DNA from: Massilia sp. METH4
GTDB taxonomy: Bacteria > Pseudomonadota > Gammaproteobacteria > Burkholderiales > Burkholderiaceae_D
Direction: 5' to 3'
DNA length: 64,000 nucleotides
Assembly (NCBI RefSeq): GCF_037094685.1
Contig: NZ_CP146614.1
Coordinates: 3,410,001-3,474,000, forward strand
This document shows positions 55,088 to 64,000 of the stretch, piece after piece. The notes below the pieces were generated by a model. The model did no database searches and was not told the origin of the DNA. It worked only from the letters and a program-made list of their open reading frames with translations. The translations under genes and the position numbers were made by a program. The stretch's first letter is position 1; each line of letters opens with the position of its first letter.

Positions 55088-55846
55088 ATGCAGATCAGGG
55101 ATAACGTATTTATCGTCACGGGCGGCGCTTCGGGCCTCGGGGCGGCGACGGCGCGCACGCTGGCGGCCAGCGGCGGCAAGGTCGTGCTGGCGGACGTGCA
55201 GGTGGACGCCGGGCAGGCGCTGGCCGAAGAATTGGGTGGCCGGTTCGTGCGCTGCGACGTCACGCAGGAAGCCGATGGCCTGGCGGTGGTGGCGGCAGCG
55301 CAGGAGCTGGGGGCCTTGCGCGGCATCGTCAACTGCGCCGGCATTGCCCCGGCCGCGAAGACGGTCGGCAAGGAAGGCCCGCACCCGCTCGATGCGTTCG
55401 CGCGCACGATCACCATCAACCTGGTCGGCACCTTCAATATGTGCCGCCTGGCCGCCGATGCGATGAGCCGGCTGGAGCCGCTGGAGCATGGCGAACGGGG
55501 CGTGATCGTCAACACGGCCTCCGTGGCGGCATTCGACGGCCAGATGGGGCAGGCGGCCTACGCGGCGTCGAAAGCCGGCGTGGCCGGCATGACGTTGCCG
55601 ATGGCGCGCGACCTGTCCAGGAGCGGCATCCGCGTGATGACGATCGCCCCCGGCATCTTCGAGACGCCGATGTTGCTGGGCATGCCGGCCGAGGTGCAGG
55701 AAGCGCTCGGCAAGATGGTGCCGTTCCCGCCGCGGCTGGGCAAGCCGGACGAATACGCGCACCTGGCCAAGGCGATCATCGAGAACGTGATGCTGAACGG
55801 CGAGACGATCCGCCTGGACGGTGCGATACGGATGCAGCCGAAATAG
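55088..55846 (+). CDS. SDR-type 3-hydroxyacyl-CoA dehydrogenase (HSD10-like)
   Basis: The 252-residue protein is a short-chain dehydrogenase with TGGASGLG (residues 12-19), ADVQVD indicating NAD+, NCAGIAPA, the Ser in [10 protein letters not shown] and YAASKAGV. The ending [16 protein letters not shown] and [13 protein letters not shown] is typical of the type II hydroxyacyl-CoA dehydrogenase branch, which oxidises short branched acyl intermediates. AGGAG lies before ATG 55088, and an operator-like dyad lies just upstream. General FabG-like activity is the alternative. Confidence 0.87.
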   Translation: MQIRDNVFIVTGGASGLGAATARTLAASGGKVVLADVQVDAGQALAEELGGRFVRCDVTQEADGLAVVAAAQELGALRGIVNCAGIAPAAKTVGKEGPHPLDAFARTITINLVGTFNMCRLAADAMSRLEPLEHGERGVIVNTASVAAFDGQMGQAAYAASKAGVAGMTLPMARDLSRSGIRVMTIAPGIFETPMLLGMPAEVQEALGKMVPFPPRLGKPDEYAHLAKAIIENVMLNGETIRLDGAIRMQPK

Positions 55847-55914
55847 AGTAGCATTCGTGCATCATTGAACGAACGCGCGACCCGGTCGCGCGTTTTGCTT
55901 TTCAGGGGGAACCG

Positions 55915-57693
55915 ATGACACGACTTTATTCCATTCCGCTGGCCGCGCTGCTGTGCGCGGCGCTGCCTGCCCCGGCCCAGGAAGCGGCCACGCTGCAGCG
56001 CGCGCCCGAGATCGCCACCGGCTATGCCGAGAAGCAGGGCGCCCATGCGCAGCACTACATGGTGGCCGCGGCCAATCCGCTGGCCACCGAGGCGGGCTAC
56101 CGCATGCTCAAGGCGGGCGGCAGCGCGGTCGATGCCGCGATCGCCACGCAGATGGTGCTGACCCTGGTGGAACCGCAATCGTCCGGCATCGGCGGCGGCG
56201 CCTTCCTGATGCTGTACGACGGCAGTAAGGTGCACTCCTACGACGGCCGCGAGACGGCGCCGATGGCGGCCACGGAGCGGCTGTTCCTGGACAAGGATGG
56301 CAAGCCGGTGTCGCGCGAGCAGGGCATCGTGGGCGGCCGCTCGACCGGCGCGCCGGGCGTGGTGCGCATGCTGGCGCTGGCTCATGAAAAGCATGGCAAG
56401 CTGCCTTGGGCAAAGCTGTTCGAGCCGGCGATCGAGCTGGCCGACCGGGGCTTCGCCGTCAGTCCGCGCCTGCACGCGTTGCTGCAATACGACCGCAAGC
56501 GGCTGCCGCGCGATCCCGTCGCGGCGGCCTATTTCTACGACAAGGATGGCGAGCCGCGCCCGGTCGGCTACGTCCTGAAGAATCCGGACCTGGCGCGGAC
56601 GCTGCGCGAGATCGCGCGCGGCGGCGCGGATGCCTTCTACACCGGCCGGATCGCCCGCGACATCGCGGCCAAGGTGGCGAACCACCCCACCAATCCCGGC
56701 CTGCTGACGGCGCGCGACATCGCCGACTACCGGCCGAAGGAGCGCGACCCGGTGTGTGCGGACTATCGCCAGTGGAAGGTGTGCGGCGCCCCGCCGCCAT
56801 CTTCCGGCGGCATCGCGATCGCGCAGATGCTCGGCATCCTCGAGCGCACGCCGATCGCCTCGTACAAACCGGTGGCGGGCAAGCTCGACGCCGAGGCGAT
56901 CCACCTGTTCTCCGAAGCGGGCCGGCTGGCCTACGCGGACCGCAACCGCTACGTGGCCGATACCGACTTCATCCCGCTGCCGGGCAAGGGCATTGCCTCG
57001 ATGCTGGACAAGGGGTATCTCGCGCAGCGCGCTTCGCTGATCGGCGAGAAGTCGATGGGCAGCGCCCAGGCGGGCACGCCGCAAGGCATGCAGGTAGCGT
57101 GGGGCACCGACACGGCGCTCGACCGCCCGTCGACCTCGCACCTCGTGGCCGTGGACCAGTACGGCAACGGCCTGTCGATGACGACGTCGGTGGAAGACGC
57201 GTTCGGCTCGCGGCAGATGGTCGACGGCTTCATGCTGAATAACCAGCTGACCGACTTCTCGTTCGACGCCGCCGACGAGAACGGCCCGATCGCCAACCGC
57301 GTGCAGCCGGGCAAGCGCCCGCGCAGCGCCATGTCGCCCACGCTGGTCTTCGAGCGCGCTTCGGGCAAGCTGGTGCTCGCCACCGGTTCGCCGGGCGGCT
57401 CGTCGATCATCAACTATGTGATGAAGGTGCTGGTGGGCACGCTGGACTGGAACCTCGACGTGCAGCAGGCGATCAGCCTGCCCAACTTCGGCAGCCGCAA
57501 CGGCCCGACCGAACTGGAAGCGGGCCGCCTGGACGCCGACGTGATCGCCCGGCTCAAGGCCAAGGGCCACGAAGTGCGCGAGTTCGAGCAGAACTCCGGC
57601 CTGCAGGGCATCCAGCGCATCCGGCAGGGCGGCAAGGACATGTGGTTCGGCGGCGCCGACCCGCGCCGCGAAGGCATCGTGCGCGGCGACTGA
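55915..57693 (+). CDS. ggt: Gamma-glutamyltranspeptidase
   Basis: A 592-residue periplasmic enzyme with a signal peptide (residues 1-21) that cleaves glutathione and related gamma-glutamyl compounds. It is made as one chain and cuts itself before Thr407 in RPSTSHLVAVD, which becomes the nucleophile of the small subunit. VEPQSSGIGGGAFLM, GRSTGAPGVVRML and ATGSPGGSSIINYV are family segments. The start at 55915 is 68 bases after the SDR stop, and GGGG precedes the ATG. Confidence 0.93.
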   Translation: MTRLYSIPLAALLCAALPAPAQEAATLQRAPEIATGYAEKQGAHAQHYMVAAANPLATEAGYRMLKAGGSAVDAAIATQMVLTLVEPQSSGIGGGAFLMLYDGSKVHSYDGRETAPMAATERLFLDKDGKPVSREQGIVGGRSTGAPGVVRMLALAHEKHGKLPWAKLFEPAIELADRGFAVSPRLHALLQYDRKRLPRDPVAAAYFYDKDGEPRPVGYVLKNPDLARTLREIARGGADAFYTGRIARDIAAKVANHPTNPGLLTARDIADYRPKERDPVCADYRQWKVCGAPPPSSGGIAIAQMLGILERTPIASYKPVAGKLDAEAIHLFSEAGRLAYADRNRYVADTDFIPLPGKGIASMLDKGYLAQRASLIGEKSMGSAQAGTPQGMQVAWGTDTALDRPSTSHLVAVDQYGNGLSMTTSVEDAFGSRQMVDGFMLNNQLTDFSFDAADENGPIANRVQPGKRPRSAMSPTLVFERASGKLVLATGSPGGSSIINYVMKVLVGTLDWNLDVQQAISLPNFGSRNGPTELEAGRLDADVIARLKAKGHEVREFEQNSGLQGIQRIRQGGKDMWFGGADPRREGIVRGD

Positions 57694-57697
57694 CGCC

Positions 57698-57802
57698 GGG
57701 GACAGTCCCCTGCAGTAAAGCAACCAAATCCCGGCGCTTTTCGGTTGTTTTGCAACACCGGGGACAGTCCCCAATTTTTGACCCCGGTTTTAGGAAATGT
57801 TG
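57698..57802. repeat. Pair of GGGGAC-A-GTCCCC palindromes
   Basis: Identical 13-base palindromes at 57698-57710 and 57760-57772 bracket a region containing CAACC and GGTTG. The second is followed by GACCCCGGTTTTAGGAAATGTTG, close to the tail at 35074. The pair sits between ggt and the patatin gene. Confidence 0.8.
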
Positions 57803-57869
57803 CAGGGGGGCCATGCTGGTGGTGTCGCTGGCATGTCCTTCCCCTGGGCTGCCGTGTTACCCTTAGTAA

Positions 57870-59039
57870 ATGGGCATGAAAAAAAAGACTGGCCTGATCC
57901 TGACCGGAGGAGGCGCGCGGGGCGCTTACCAGGTCGGGGTACTGCAGGCGATCGCGGAGATATTGTGGGATGAGGGCTGGGCGCCGGCGCGCAGTCCGTT
58001 CCAGATCATCTGCGGCACCTCGGCCGGCGCCATCAATGCCACCGCGCTGGCCTGCCGGGCCGACAATTTCGGCGAGAGCGTCGCCAAGCTGATGGATGTG
58101 TGGTCGCACATCACCGTCGAGCAGGTGTACCGCGCCGATTCGCTGGGCGTGCTGCGCTCTGGCGCGCGCTGGCTGTCCCTGCTGTCGTTCGGCTGGCTGC
58201 TGCGCAAGTGGCGCGCGGCGCCGCCCACCTCGCTGCTCAACAACACGCCCCTCGTCAACCTGCTGCACCGCATGCTGGACCTGCCGCGCCTCGATGGCGT
58301 GCTGCAGGAAGGGCTGCTGCATGCGCTGGCCGTGACCGCGTCGTCGTACACGGGTGGCCAGCACATCACCTTCTACCAGACCGCCGCCGAGATCGCGCCG
58401 TGGGTGCGCATGCAGCGCGTGGCGCTGCAGGACCAGATCGGCGTCGAGCACCTGCTGGCCTCGTCCGCGATTCCGTTCATCTTCCCGGCCACGCCGCTGT
58501 ACGTGAGCGGCCGGCGGGAATATTGCGGCGACGGCTCGATGCGCCAGCTGGCGCCGATCTCGCCGGCGATCCACCTGGGCGCCGCGAAGGTGCTCGTGGT
58601 GGGCGCCGGCCGCCTGACCGAACAGGCGCGCAACGGCGTCGACATGGCGAGCTACCCCAGCCTGGCGCAGATCGCCGGCCATGCGATGTCCTCGATCTTC
58701 CTGGACGGCCTGGCGATGGACATCGAGCGCCTGAACCGCATCAACAACACGCTGTCGATGCTGCCCGCCGACCTGCTCGAGAAGACGCCGCTGCGCCCCG
58801 TCGAGCTGCTCGTGATCGCGCCTTCCGAACGGCTCGACGACATCGCCGCGCGCCACGTGGGCAGCCTGCCGGCGCCGATCCGCGCGATGCTGTCGGGGAT
58901 CGGCGCGACCGAGGCGCGCGGCGCCGCGCTGGCGTCCTACCTGCTGTTCGAGTCCAGCTACACGAATGAGCTGATCCGCCTGGGCCAGCGCGACACCCAC
59001 GCCCGCCGTGCCGACGTGCTGGCCTTCTTCGGCAATTAG
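57870..59039 (+). CDS. Patatin-like phospholipase
   Basis: The 389-residue protein has the patatin fold: oxyanion loop [15 protein letters not shown] at residues 10-24, nucleophile Ser51 in [11 protein letters not shown] and catalytic Asp221 in YCGDGSMRQ. It should hydrolyse phospholipids or related lipids in the cytoplasm or at the membrane; no signal peptide is seen. ATG 57870 or 57876 could be used, as no clear ribosome site helps. A short gap of nine bases leads to the sensor kinase gene. Confidence 0.88.
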   Translation: MGMKKKTGLILTGGGARGAYQVGVLQAIAEILWDEGWAPARSPFQIICGTSAGAINATALACRADNFGESVAKLMDVWSHITVEQVYRADSLGVLRSGARWLSLLSFGWLLRKWRAAPPTSLLNNTPLVNLLHRMLDLPRLDGVLQEGLLHALAVTASSYTGGQHITFYQTAAEIAPWVRMQRVALQDQIGVEHLLASSAIPFIFPATPLYVSGRREYCGDGSMRQLAPISPAIHLGAAKVLVVGAGRLTEQARNGVDMASYPSLAQIAGHAMSSIFLDGLAMDIERLNRINNTLSMLPADLLEKTPLRPVELLVIAPSERLDDIAARHVGSLPAPIRAMLSGIGATEARGAALASYLLFESSYTNELIRLGQRDTHARRADVLAFFGN

Positions 59040-59048
59040 GGGGTCTGG

Positions 59049-62000
59049 GTGCGCCATCTCCTGCTGTGCCTCCTGTTGCTGTGCGGGCTCGCCGCCGCGG
59101 CGCCGTCGCGCACGCTGCGTTTCGAGCAGCTGAGCGTGCAGGACGGCCTGCCGCAGGAATCGGTGCTGGCGATTGCCCAGGACCGCCAGGGCTTCATCTG
59201 GTTCGGCACCCAGGGCGGCCTGGCCCGCTACGACGGCTACCGCACGGTCATTTACCAGCATGCGCTGTCCGACCCGCACAGCCTGTCGCAGAACTGGGTG
59301 CGCGTGCTGCATGTCGACCCGTCTGGCCGGCTGTGGGTCGGCACCGACAATGGCCTGGACCTGTTCGACCCGCTGGCGCAGCGCTTCGCGCACTATCTGC
59401 CCCTGGAACCGGAAGAGCGGGGCAACGGCAACCGCCACGTGCGCGCCATCGTCGACGATGGCGCCGGCGGTCTGTGGATCGGCACGGCCGACGGCCTGCA
59501 GCGCTTCGACCCTGCCACCGGCGGCTTCACTATTTACCACCGCGCGGTTGGCGATCCTGGCAGCCTGGCGCACGACCAGGTCAATGCGCTGGCGCGCGAC
59601 GCGGCCGGCCGCCTGTGGATCGGTACCCCGGCGGGCGTGAGCATGCTGGCGCCGGGCGCCGCGCGCATGGTGCACTTCACCATCCGGGGGGCCGCCGGTA
59701 CCGCGCCGGTGGCCGTGCAATCGCTGCTGGCCGACCGCGACGGCACGCTGTGGGTCGGCACGCATGCCGGCATGGAACGCTGGCGGCCGGCCCCCGGCGG
59801 CAGTGCGTTGCGCCGCGAGCGCCTGCCCGACAGCGCGGGCCTGCCCCCGGGCACCGTGATGAACATCTACCAGGACCCCGACGGGACCGTGTGGGTCGGC
59901 ATGCGCAACGATGGCCTGTACCGCTGGCGGCCGGAGGCTGGCCGCTTCACCGGCTACCGGCATGAACTGGGCGACCCGCACAGCCTGGCCGACGACTATG
60001 TCTCGGCGCTGTTCCGCGACCGCACCGGCACGTTCTGGGTGGGCACGTGGTTCAACGGCGTCAGCCGGGTCGACCTGTCGAGCGGTGGCTTCGCCCGGCT
60101 CGTGAAGAACCCCGACCAGCCGGGATCGCTCAGCGACAACCGCGTGCGCGCGATCGCCGATGCCGGCCACGGCAAGCTGTGGGTCGGCAACGACCATGGC
60201 CTGTCCCTGTACGACCCGGTCAGCGGCGCGGCGCGGCTGTACCCCCTGCCGCAGGACGGCAACGACACCGGCCTTGCCAACGTGACGTCGCTGTGGCGCA
60301 CGAACGGCAGCCAGCTCTGGGTCGGCAGCCGCGCCGGCGTGCGCACCTTCGATCCGGGCACCGGCCAGTTCGGCCCTCTGCTGCTCTCGCGCGGCAACCC
60401 CGAGCTGGACATGGTGCGCTACCTGTACGGCGACCGCGGCGGCATGATCTGGGTCTCCAGCAAGGCGGGCCTGTACCGGATCGACCCGGCGGACGGTTCG
60501 ATCCGCGCCTTCCGCCACGATCCCGGCAATCCGGCCAGCCTGGCCGACGACATCGTCCGCCCCGTGCTGGAAGACAGCCGCGGCAACCTGTGGGTCGGCA
60601 CCTTCAACGGCCTGGGGCTGCTGGACCGGCGCACCGGCCGCTTCCGGCATTTCCGGCATGACCCGCGCGATCCCGGTAGCCTGTCGCACAACGAGGTGCA
60701 CTACCTGCACGAAGATGCACAGGGCACGCTGTGGGTCGGCACGGCCTCGGGCCTGAACCGCATGCGCCGCGGCGCCGACGGCATCTCGTTCCGCCGCTAT
60801 ACCCGGCAGGACGGCCTGGCCGACGACGCGATTGCGGCGATCCTGCCCGACCGCGAGGGCAAGCTGTGGCTGTCGACGAACAGCGGCCTGGCCAGCCTCG
60901 AGCCCGCGACGGGGCGCGTGCGCAATTACTCGGGCGCGGACGGCACGATCGAAGGCGCGTACTTCGACGGATCGGCCTTCGCCGCGCCGGATGGCACGCT
61001 GTACTTCGGCGGCTTCAATGGCGTCACCGCGTTCGATCCGGGCGCGGTGCGGCCCAACACCATCGCGCCGGTGGTGGCGATCACCGACTTCCAGATCTTC
61101 AACCGGTCGGTGCGGCCGGGCGAGAAGCGGCCGGACGGCCACGTGATCCTGCAGCGCGCCATCGAGGGAACGAACGCGATCACCCTCGACAGCGAGGATT
61201 CCGTTTTCTCGCTGGAATTCGCCGCGCTCCACTTCGCGTGGCCGCAGAACAACCGCTTCGCCTACCAGCTCGAGGGCTTCGACCGCGACTGGGTCGGCAC
61301 GGGTGCCGGCAAGCGCTTCGCCACGTACACGAATCTCGACGCCGGCCGCTACGTGTTCCGCGTGAAGGCCGCCAACAAGGATGGCGCGTGGGGCGAGCCG
61401 ACCGAGCTGGTGATCACGATCCTGCCCCCGGTCTGGAAGACCTGGTGGTTCCGCACGCTGGCGATCGTGCTGGTGCTGGGCGGCGCGTTCGGCATGTACC
61501 ACACGCGCATGCGCGTGCTGCGCGGCCAGCGGCTGCGGCTGGAGCAGCAGGTGAGCCTGCGCACGGCCGAGGTGGAGATGAAGAACCGCCAGCTGATGGA
61601 GCAGACGCGCGAGCTGGAACAGCGCGACGAGCGGCTGCGCCACGCCGCCCAGCGGGCCGAGGACGCGACGCGGCAGAAATCCGAATTCCTGGCCAATATG
61701 AGCCACGAGATGCGTACGCCGCTGGCCGGCGTGATCGGCATGCTGGGCTTCGCGCTGCGCGACCGCTCGTTGCAACCCGTCACCCGCGAGCAGATCGAGC
61801 GCGGGCAGGCCAACGCGCAGTCGCTGCTGTCGATCATCAACGACCTGCTCGATTTTTCCAAGATCGAAGCGGGCAAGCTCACCGTCGAGAAGATCGACTT
61901 CGCGCTGGCGGCCGCCGTGGAAAACGTGGCCAGCCTGTTCGAGGAGCAGTCGGCCGCCCAGGGCGTGGAGTTCCGTATCGAATACGGGCGCGACCTCCCG

Positions 62001-63257
62001 CACTTCGTGGTCGGCGATCCCACGCGGCTGCGGCAGGTACTCGTAAACCTGGTGGGCAACGCATTCAAGTTCACGCAGCGCGGCCATGTCACGCTGCGCG
62101 TGGAGCGCGCCGGCAGCAGCGAACGAGGCTGCGCGGTGATCCGCTTCACGGTCGAGGATACGGGCATCGGCATTCCGCCCGCCGAGCTGCCGCGGCTGTT
62201 CGAGAAATTCGAGCAGGCCGACGCGACCACCACGCGGCGCTACGGCGGCACCGGCCTGGGATTGGCGATCTGCCACCAGCTGGTGGACCTGATGGGCGGC
62301 GACATCAGTGCCCACAGCACGCCGGGCGAGGGCAGCGTGTTTTCGTTCACGCTGCCGCTGTGCGACGGGGTGCCGCCGCCGCTTGCGCCGCAGGTGGCGC
62401 GAACGCCGCATACGCACAGGCTGAAGGTGCTGTGCGCGGAAGACTTCCCGACCAACCAGATCATCATCCGCATGATGCTGGAAGACCTGGGGCACGGCGT
62501 GGACATCGTGGGCAACGGCGCACTGGCGGTGGCGGCCTGCGCGCAGACCCGCTACGACCTGATCCTGATGGATGGCCGCATGCCGGAGCTGGATGGCGCT
62601 ACCGCCACCCGTGCCATCCGTGCCGGTGGCCCGCCCGGTGCACCGGTGTGCGACCGCGACCTGATGATCGTGGCGTTGACGGCCAATGTCAGCGAGGAAG
62701 ACCGCAGCCGCTACCTCGCCGCCGGCATGGACGATTTCCTGACCAAGCCGATCGACGAGGGCGCGCTGCACCGCCAGCTGGCGCGTGCCATCGAGCGCCA
62801 GCTGGCGCGCGGCGTGGTGCTCGACCCGATGCCGTCGGTGGTGCCGCCGCACGGCGCCGGGGCGCGGCCCAGCGTGGCGGAGCTCGATGCCATGTTCGGC
62901 ATCGACACTGGCTTGCCACCATTGCCCCCGGCGCAGCCGCTGCCGGGCGCGCCCGTCGACGCGGCAGTCGCGCTGCGCCTGCGGCTGCGCGACGCCTTCG
63001 TGGCCGACCTGCCCGGCAAGCTCAATGAACTCGATGCCGCCCTGGCCGCCGCCGACGCGGATGGGGCGGGACGGCTGTTCCACGGCCTCAAGGGCAGCGC
63101 CGCCTACTTGCAGGAGATGGAGCTGCACGCGCTGTGCGCCGAACTCGAACGCGCCGCCGACCGCGCGCTGTGGCCGGCGATCCGCCACAAGCTGCCGCGG
63201 CTCCATGCGCAACTGGGACGCCTGCTCGCACCGGTGGAAAACGGCGACGGCCGTTGA
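59049..63257 (+). CDS. Hybrid sensor histidine kinase with propeller and Y_Y_Y sensor
   Basis: A 1402-residue signalling protein. In order: signal peptide (1-18), periplasmic two-component propeller repeats (about 30-670, many LWVGT motifs), Y_Y_Y domain (about 700-795), one membrane helix (about 799-820), coiled coil, HisKA with His886 in NMSHEMRTPL, ATPase domain (NLVGNAFKF, GTGLGLAI), receiver domain with Asp1175, and HPt domain with His1345 in FHGLKGSA. It resembles Bacteroides hybrid sensors but lacks their DNA-binding domain. The start is GTG 59049, five bases after AGGGGG. A response regulator gene begins at 63941. The ligand may be a carbohydrate. Confidence 0.92.
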   Translation: MRHLLLCLLLLCGLAAAAPSRTLRFEQLSVQDGLPQESVLAIAQDRQGFIWFGTQGGLARYDGYRTVIYQHALSDPHSLSQNWVRVLHVDPSGRLWVGTDNGLDLFDPLAQRFAHYLPLEPEERGNGNRHVRAIVDDGAGGLWIGTADGLQRFDPATGGFTIYHRAVGDPGSLAHDQVNALARDAAGRLWIGTPAGVSMLAPGAARMVHFTIRGAAGTAPVAVQSLLADRDGTLWVGTHAGMERWRPAPGGSALRRERLPDSAGLPPGTVMNIYQDPDGTVWVGMRNDGLYRWRPEAGRFTGYRHELGDPHSLADDYVSALFRDRTGTFWVGTWFNGVSRVDLSSGGFARLVKNPDQPGSLSDNRVRAIADAGHGKLWVGNDHGLSLYDPVSGAARLYPLPQDGNDTGLANVTSLWRTNGSQLWVGSRAGVRTFDPGTGQFGPLLLSRGNPELDMVRYLYGDRGGMIWVSSKAGLYRIDPADGSIRAFRHDPGNPASLADDIVRPVLEDSRGNLWVGTFNGLGLLDRRTGRFRHFRHDPRDPGSLSHNEVHYLHEDAQGTLWVGTASGLNRMRRGADGISFRRYTRQDGLADDAIAAILPDREGKLWLSTNSGLASLEPATGRVRNYSGADGTIEGAYFDGSAFAAPDGTLYFGGFNGVTAFDPGAVRPNTIAPVVAITDFQIFNRSVRPGEKRPDGHVILQRAIEGTNAITLDSEDSVFSLEFAALHFAWPQNNRFAYQLEGFDRDWVGTGAGKRFATYTNLDAGRYVFRVKAANKDGAWGEPTELVITILPPVWKTWWFRTLAIVLVLGGAFGMYHTRMRVLRGQRLRLEQQVSLRTAEVEMKNRQLMEQTRELEQRDERLRHAAQRAEDATRQKSEFLANMSHEMRTPLAGVIGMLGFALRDRSLQPVTREQIERGQANAQSLLSIINDLLDFSKIEAGKLTVEKIDFALAAAVENVASLFEEQSAAQGVEFRIEYGRDLPHFVVGDPTRLRQVLVNLVGNAFKFTQRGHVTLRVERAGSSERGCAVIRFTVEDTGIGIPPAELPRLFEKFEQADATTTRRYGGTGLGLAICHQLVDLMGGDISAHSTPGEGSVFSFTLPLCDGVPPPLAPQVARTPHTHRLKVLCAEDFPTNQIIIRMMLEDLGHGVDIVGNGALAVAACAQTRYDLILMDGRMPELDGATATRAIRAGGPPGAPVCDRDLMIVALTANVSEEDRSRYLAAGMDDFLTKPIDEGALHRQLARAIERQLARGVVLDPMPSVVPPHGAGARPSVAELDAMFGIDTGLPPLPPAQPLPGAPVDAAVALRLRLRDAFVADLPGKLNELDAALAAADADGAGRLFHGLKGSAAYLQEMELHALCAELERAADRALWPAIRHKLPRLHAQLGRLLAPVENGDGR

Positions 63258-63385
63258 GGCGCGCGGAGCGCGCTTTGTCCCTATTGGGTTTTCGCCACAG
63301 TTGGATATTTGCCGGTCGTGGCAGTTGACTCCGCTTGCACGGGTGTTATGCTTTTTCGACAACAACCGTGTCCAAGGAGAGATGC

Positions 63386-63895
63386 ATGATGAAAGCGTTC
63401 CTGCACAAGCTGGTCGGCGCGATTTGCCTGTCCGTCTCCAGCATCGCATCGGCCGATATCGAGATTTCGATGTGGGGCGAATTCGAGCACGAGTTGAATC
63501 CTTCCGGCATGTTCAGTTTCACGATTCTCCTTCCCGACTTCCCGACCGCCCCCATCTACGATATGCCGGTCAGTTCCCCAGGATGCACCATCTGTTTCGA
63601 GGCCACCATCGTTCCGGACGTCAGGCAGACGCCGTGGTGGTCCGATGGACGGGAGGCATTGATCGCCGTTGCCATAGCGGAAGGGGAGGGCGAATGGGTA
63701 AGGCGGCGCTTCTATTACTTCGATGAAGGCGCGCTGGGCCAGTTCGGCACCTATCGCAGTCTCGACTCCTTCGATGCCACGCTCACCATCAGCCCCGTCG
63801 GCGCGGTCCCCGAGCCGGCATCCGCGTACCTGCTGCTGGCCGGCGCAGCCGGCCTGGCGGCATGGCGCCGGCATGCGGGAAAGCGCAGCGCCTGA
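63386..63895 (+). CDS. PEP-CTERM sorted exported protein
   Basis: A 169-residue protein with a signal peptide (residues 1-21), a central domain with two cysteines (SPGCTICFEA) and the C-terminal sorting signal VPEPASAYLLLAGAAGLAAW followed by basic residues. Exosortase would cut at this tail and place the protein at the surface. The ATG at 63386 follows GGAG by six bases. It is a separate unit between the hybrid kinase and the response regulator. No function is recognised. Confidence 0.85.
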   Translation: MMKAFLHKLVGAICLSVSSIASADIEISMWGEFEHELNPSGMFSFTILLPDFPTAPIYDMPVSSPGCTICFEATIVPDVRQTPWWSDGREALIAVAIAEGEGEWVRRRFYYFDEGALGQFGTYRSLDSFDATLTISPVGAVPEPASAYLLLAGAAGLAAWRRHAGKRSA

Positions 63896-63940
63896 GTGGT
63901 TATAATCCCAGCGCTGGCACGGGGCCAGATTGGGAGAGTG

Positions 63941-64000
63941 ATGAAAGTCTTGGTAATCGACGACGACGTGGTGTCGCGCATGATGCTGATGCACCTGATC
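63941..64000 (+). CDS. Response regulator, cut by the window end
   Basis: Only the first 20 residues are visible, MKVLVIDDDVVSRMMLMHLI, the typical beginning of a receiver domain with the acidic pair IDDD. GGGAGAG precedes the ATG at 63941. Its place after the hybrid kinase suggests it receives phosphate from that kinase's HPt domain. The output domain lies outside the window. Confidence 0.85.
   Translation, partial: MKVLVIDDDVVSRMMLMHLI

Noticed and set aside
57414..63449. Open frame of 2011 codons on the minus strand
   Set aside because: It lies antisense to ggt, patatin and the hybrid kinase, which all have clear domains. Its composition (Ala, Arg, His, Gln rich) is typical of a GC-rich shadow frame.

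Overview
The window reads as one chromosomal segment of a high-GC betaproteobacterium, most likely Oxalobacteraceae of the Massilia/Telluria group. This is inferred from the housekeeping order xseA - exbB - exbD - lpxK - Trm112 - kdsB - adk - hppA, two PEP-CTERM proteins, a DUF4148 protein, a large polysaccharide-degradation locus, and many short palindromic intergenic repeats. No rRNA, tRNA, CRISPR array, transposase or phage gene was recognised.

Region 1 (1-5290): tandem and inverted repeats, a DODA-type dioxygenase, a membrane protein overlapping an M1-type metallopeptidase, then dsbA and a small membrane protein ended by a clear terminator.

Region 2 (5300-29300) is a glucuronoxylan utilisation island. 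Minus strand: GH3 beta-glucosidase/xylosidase, the xylose ABC transporter xylFGH, and an overlapping xylX-xylB-xylC-xylD operon (oxidative Weimberg-type xylose catabolism) headed by the D-glucarate dehydratase gudD. Plus strand, divergent from gudD: an SGNH esterase, a GH43 and a GH115 alpha-glucuronidase. Next come a GH10 xylanase and a GH67 alpha-glucuronidase, transcribed divergently, and a LacI-type regulator. Sites resembling the xyl box of Xanthomonas (half-site GCGCTAACA) lie in front of gudD/esterase, between GH10 and GH67, and before the regulator, which suggests one regulon. Xylose (Weimberg) and glucuronate (via glucarate) both end at alpha-ketoglutarate semialdehyde, which would explain gudD here. 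A gudP-type transporter lies at 35.7-37.0 kb.

Region 3 (29.3-35 kb): an AaeAB-like efflux cluster (HlyD, DUF1656, FUSC, MarR, NodT lipoprotein, DUF4148).

Region 4 (35-46.9 kb): acidic disordered protein, gudP, two SDRs with a LysR regulator, a PhaZ7-like multidomain hydrolase, sodB, a second LacI regulator, a PEP-CTERM protein with an EF-hand loop, and xseA.

Region 5 (46.88-47.88 kb) is about 1 kb with no convincing gene. It holds six imperfect tandem units of about 125-150 bp, each with a DnaA-box-like core inside a covarying hairpin, and intrinsic terminators between some units. This is the most unusual structure in the window.

Region 6 (47.9-64 kb): exbBD, lpxK, Trm112, kdsB, adk, hppA; two minisatellites (34-bp and 12-bp periods) leading into a small secreted protein; an SDR-type hydroxyacyl-CoA dehydrogenase behind a dyad resembling a LiuR site; ggt; a patatin phospholipase; a 1402-residue hybrid sensor kinase; a second PEP-CTERM protein; and the first 20 codons of a response regulator.
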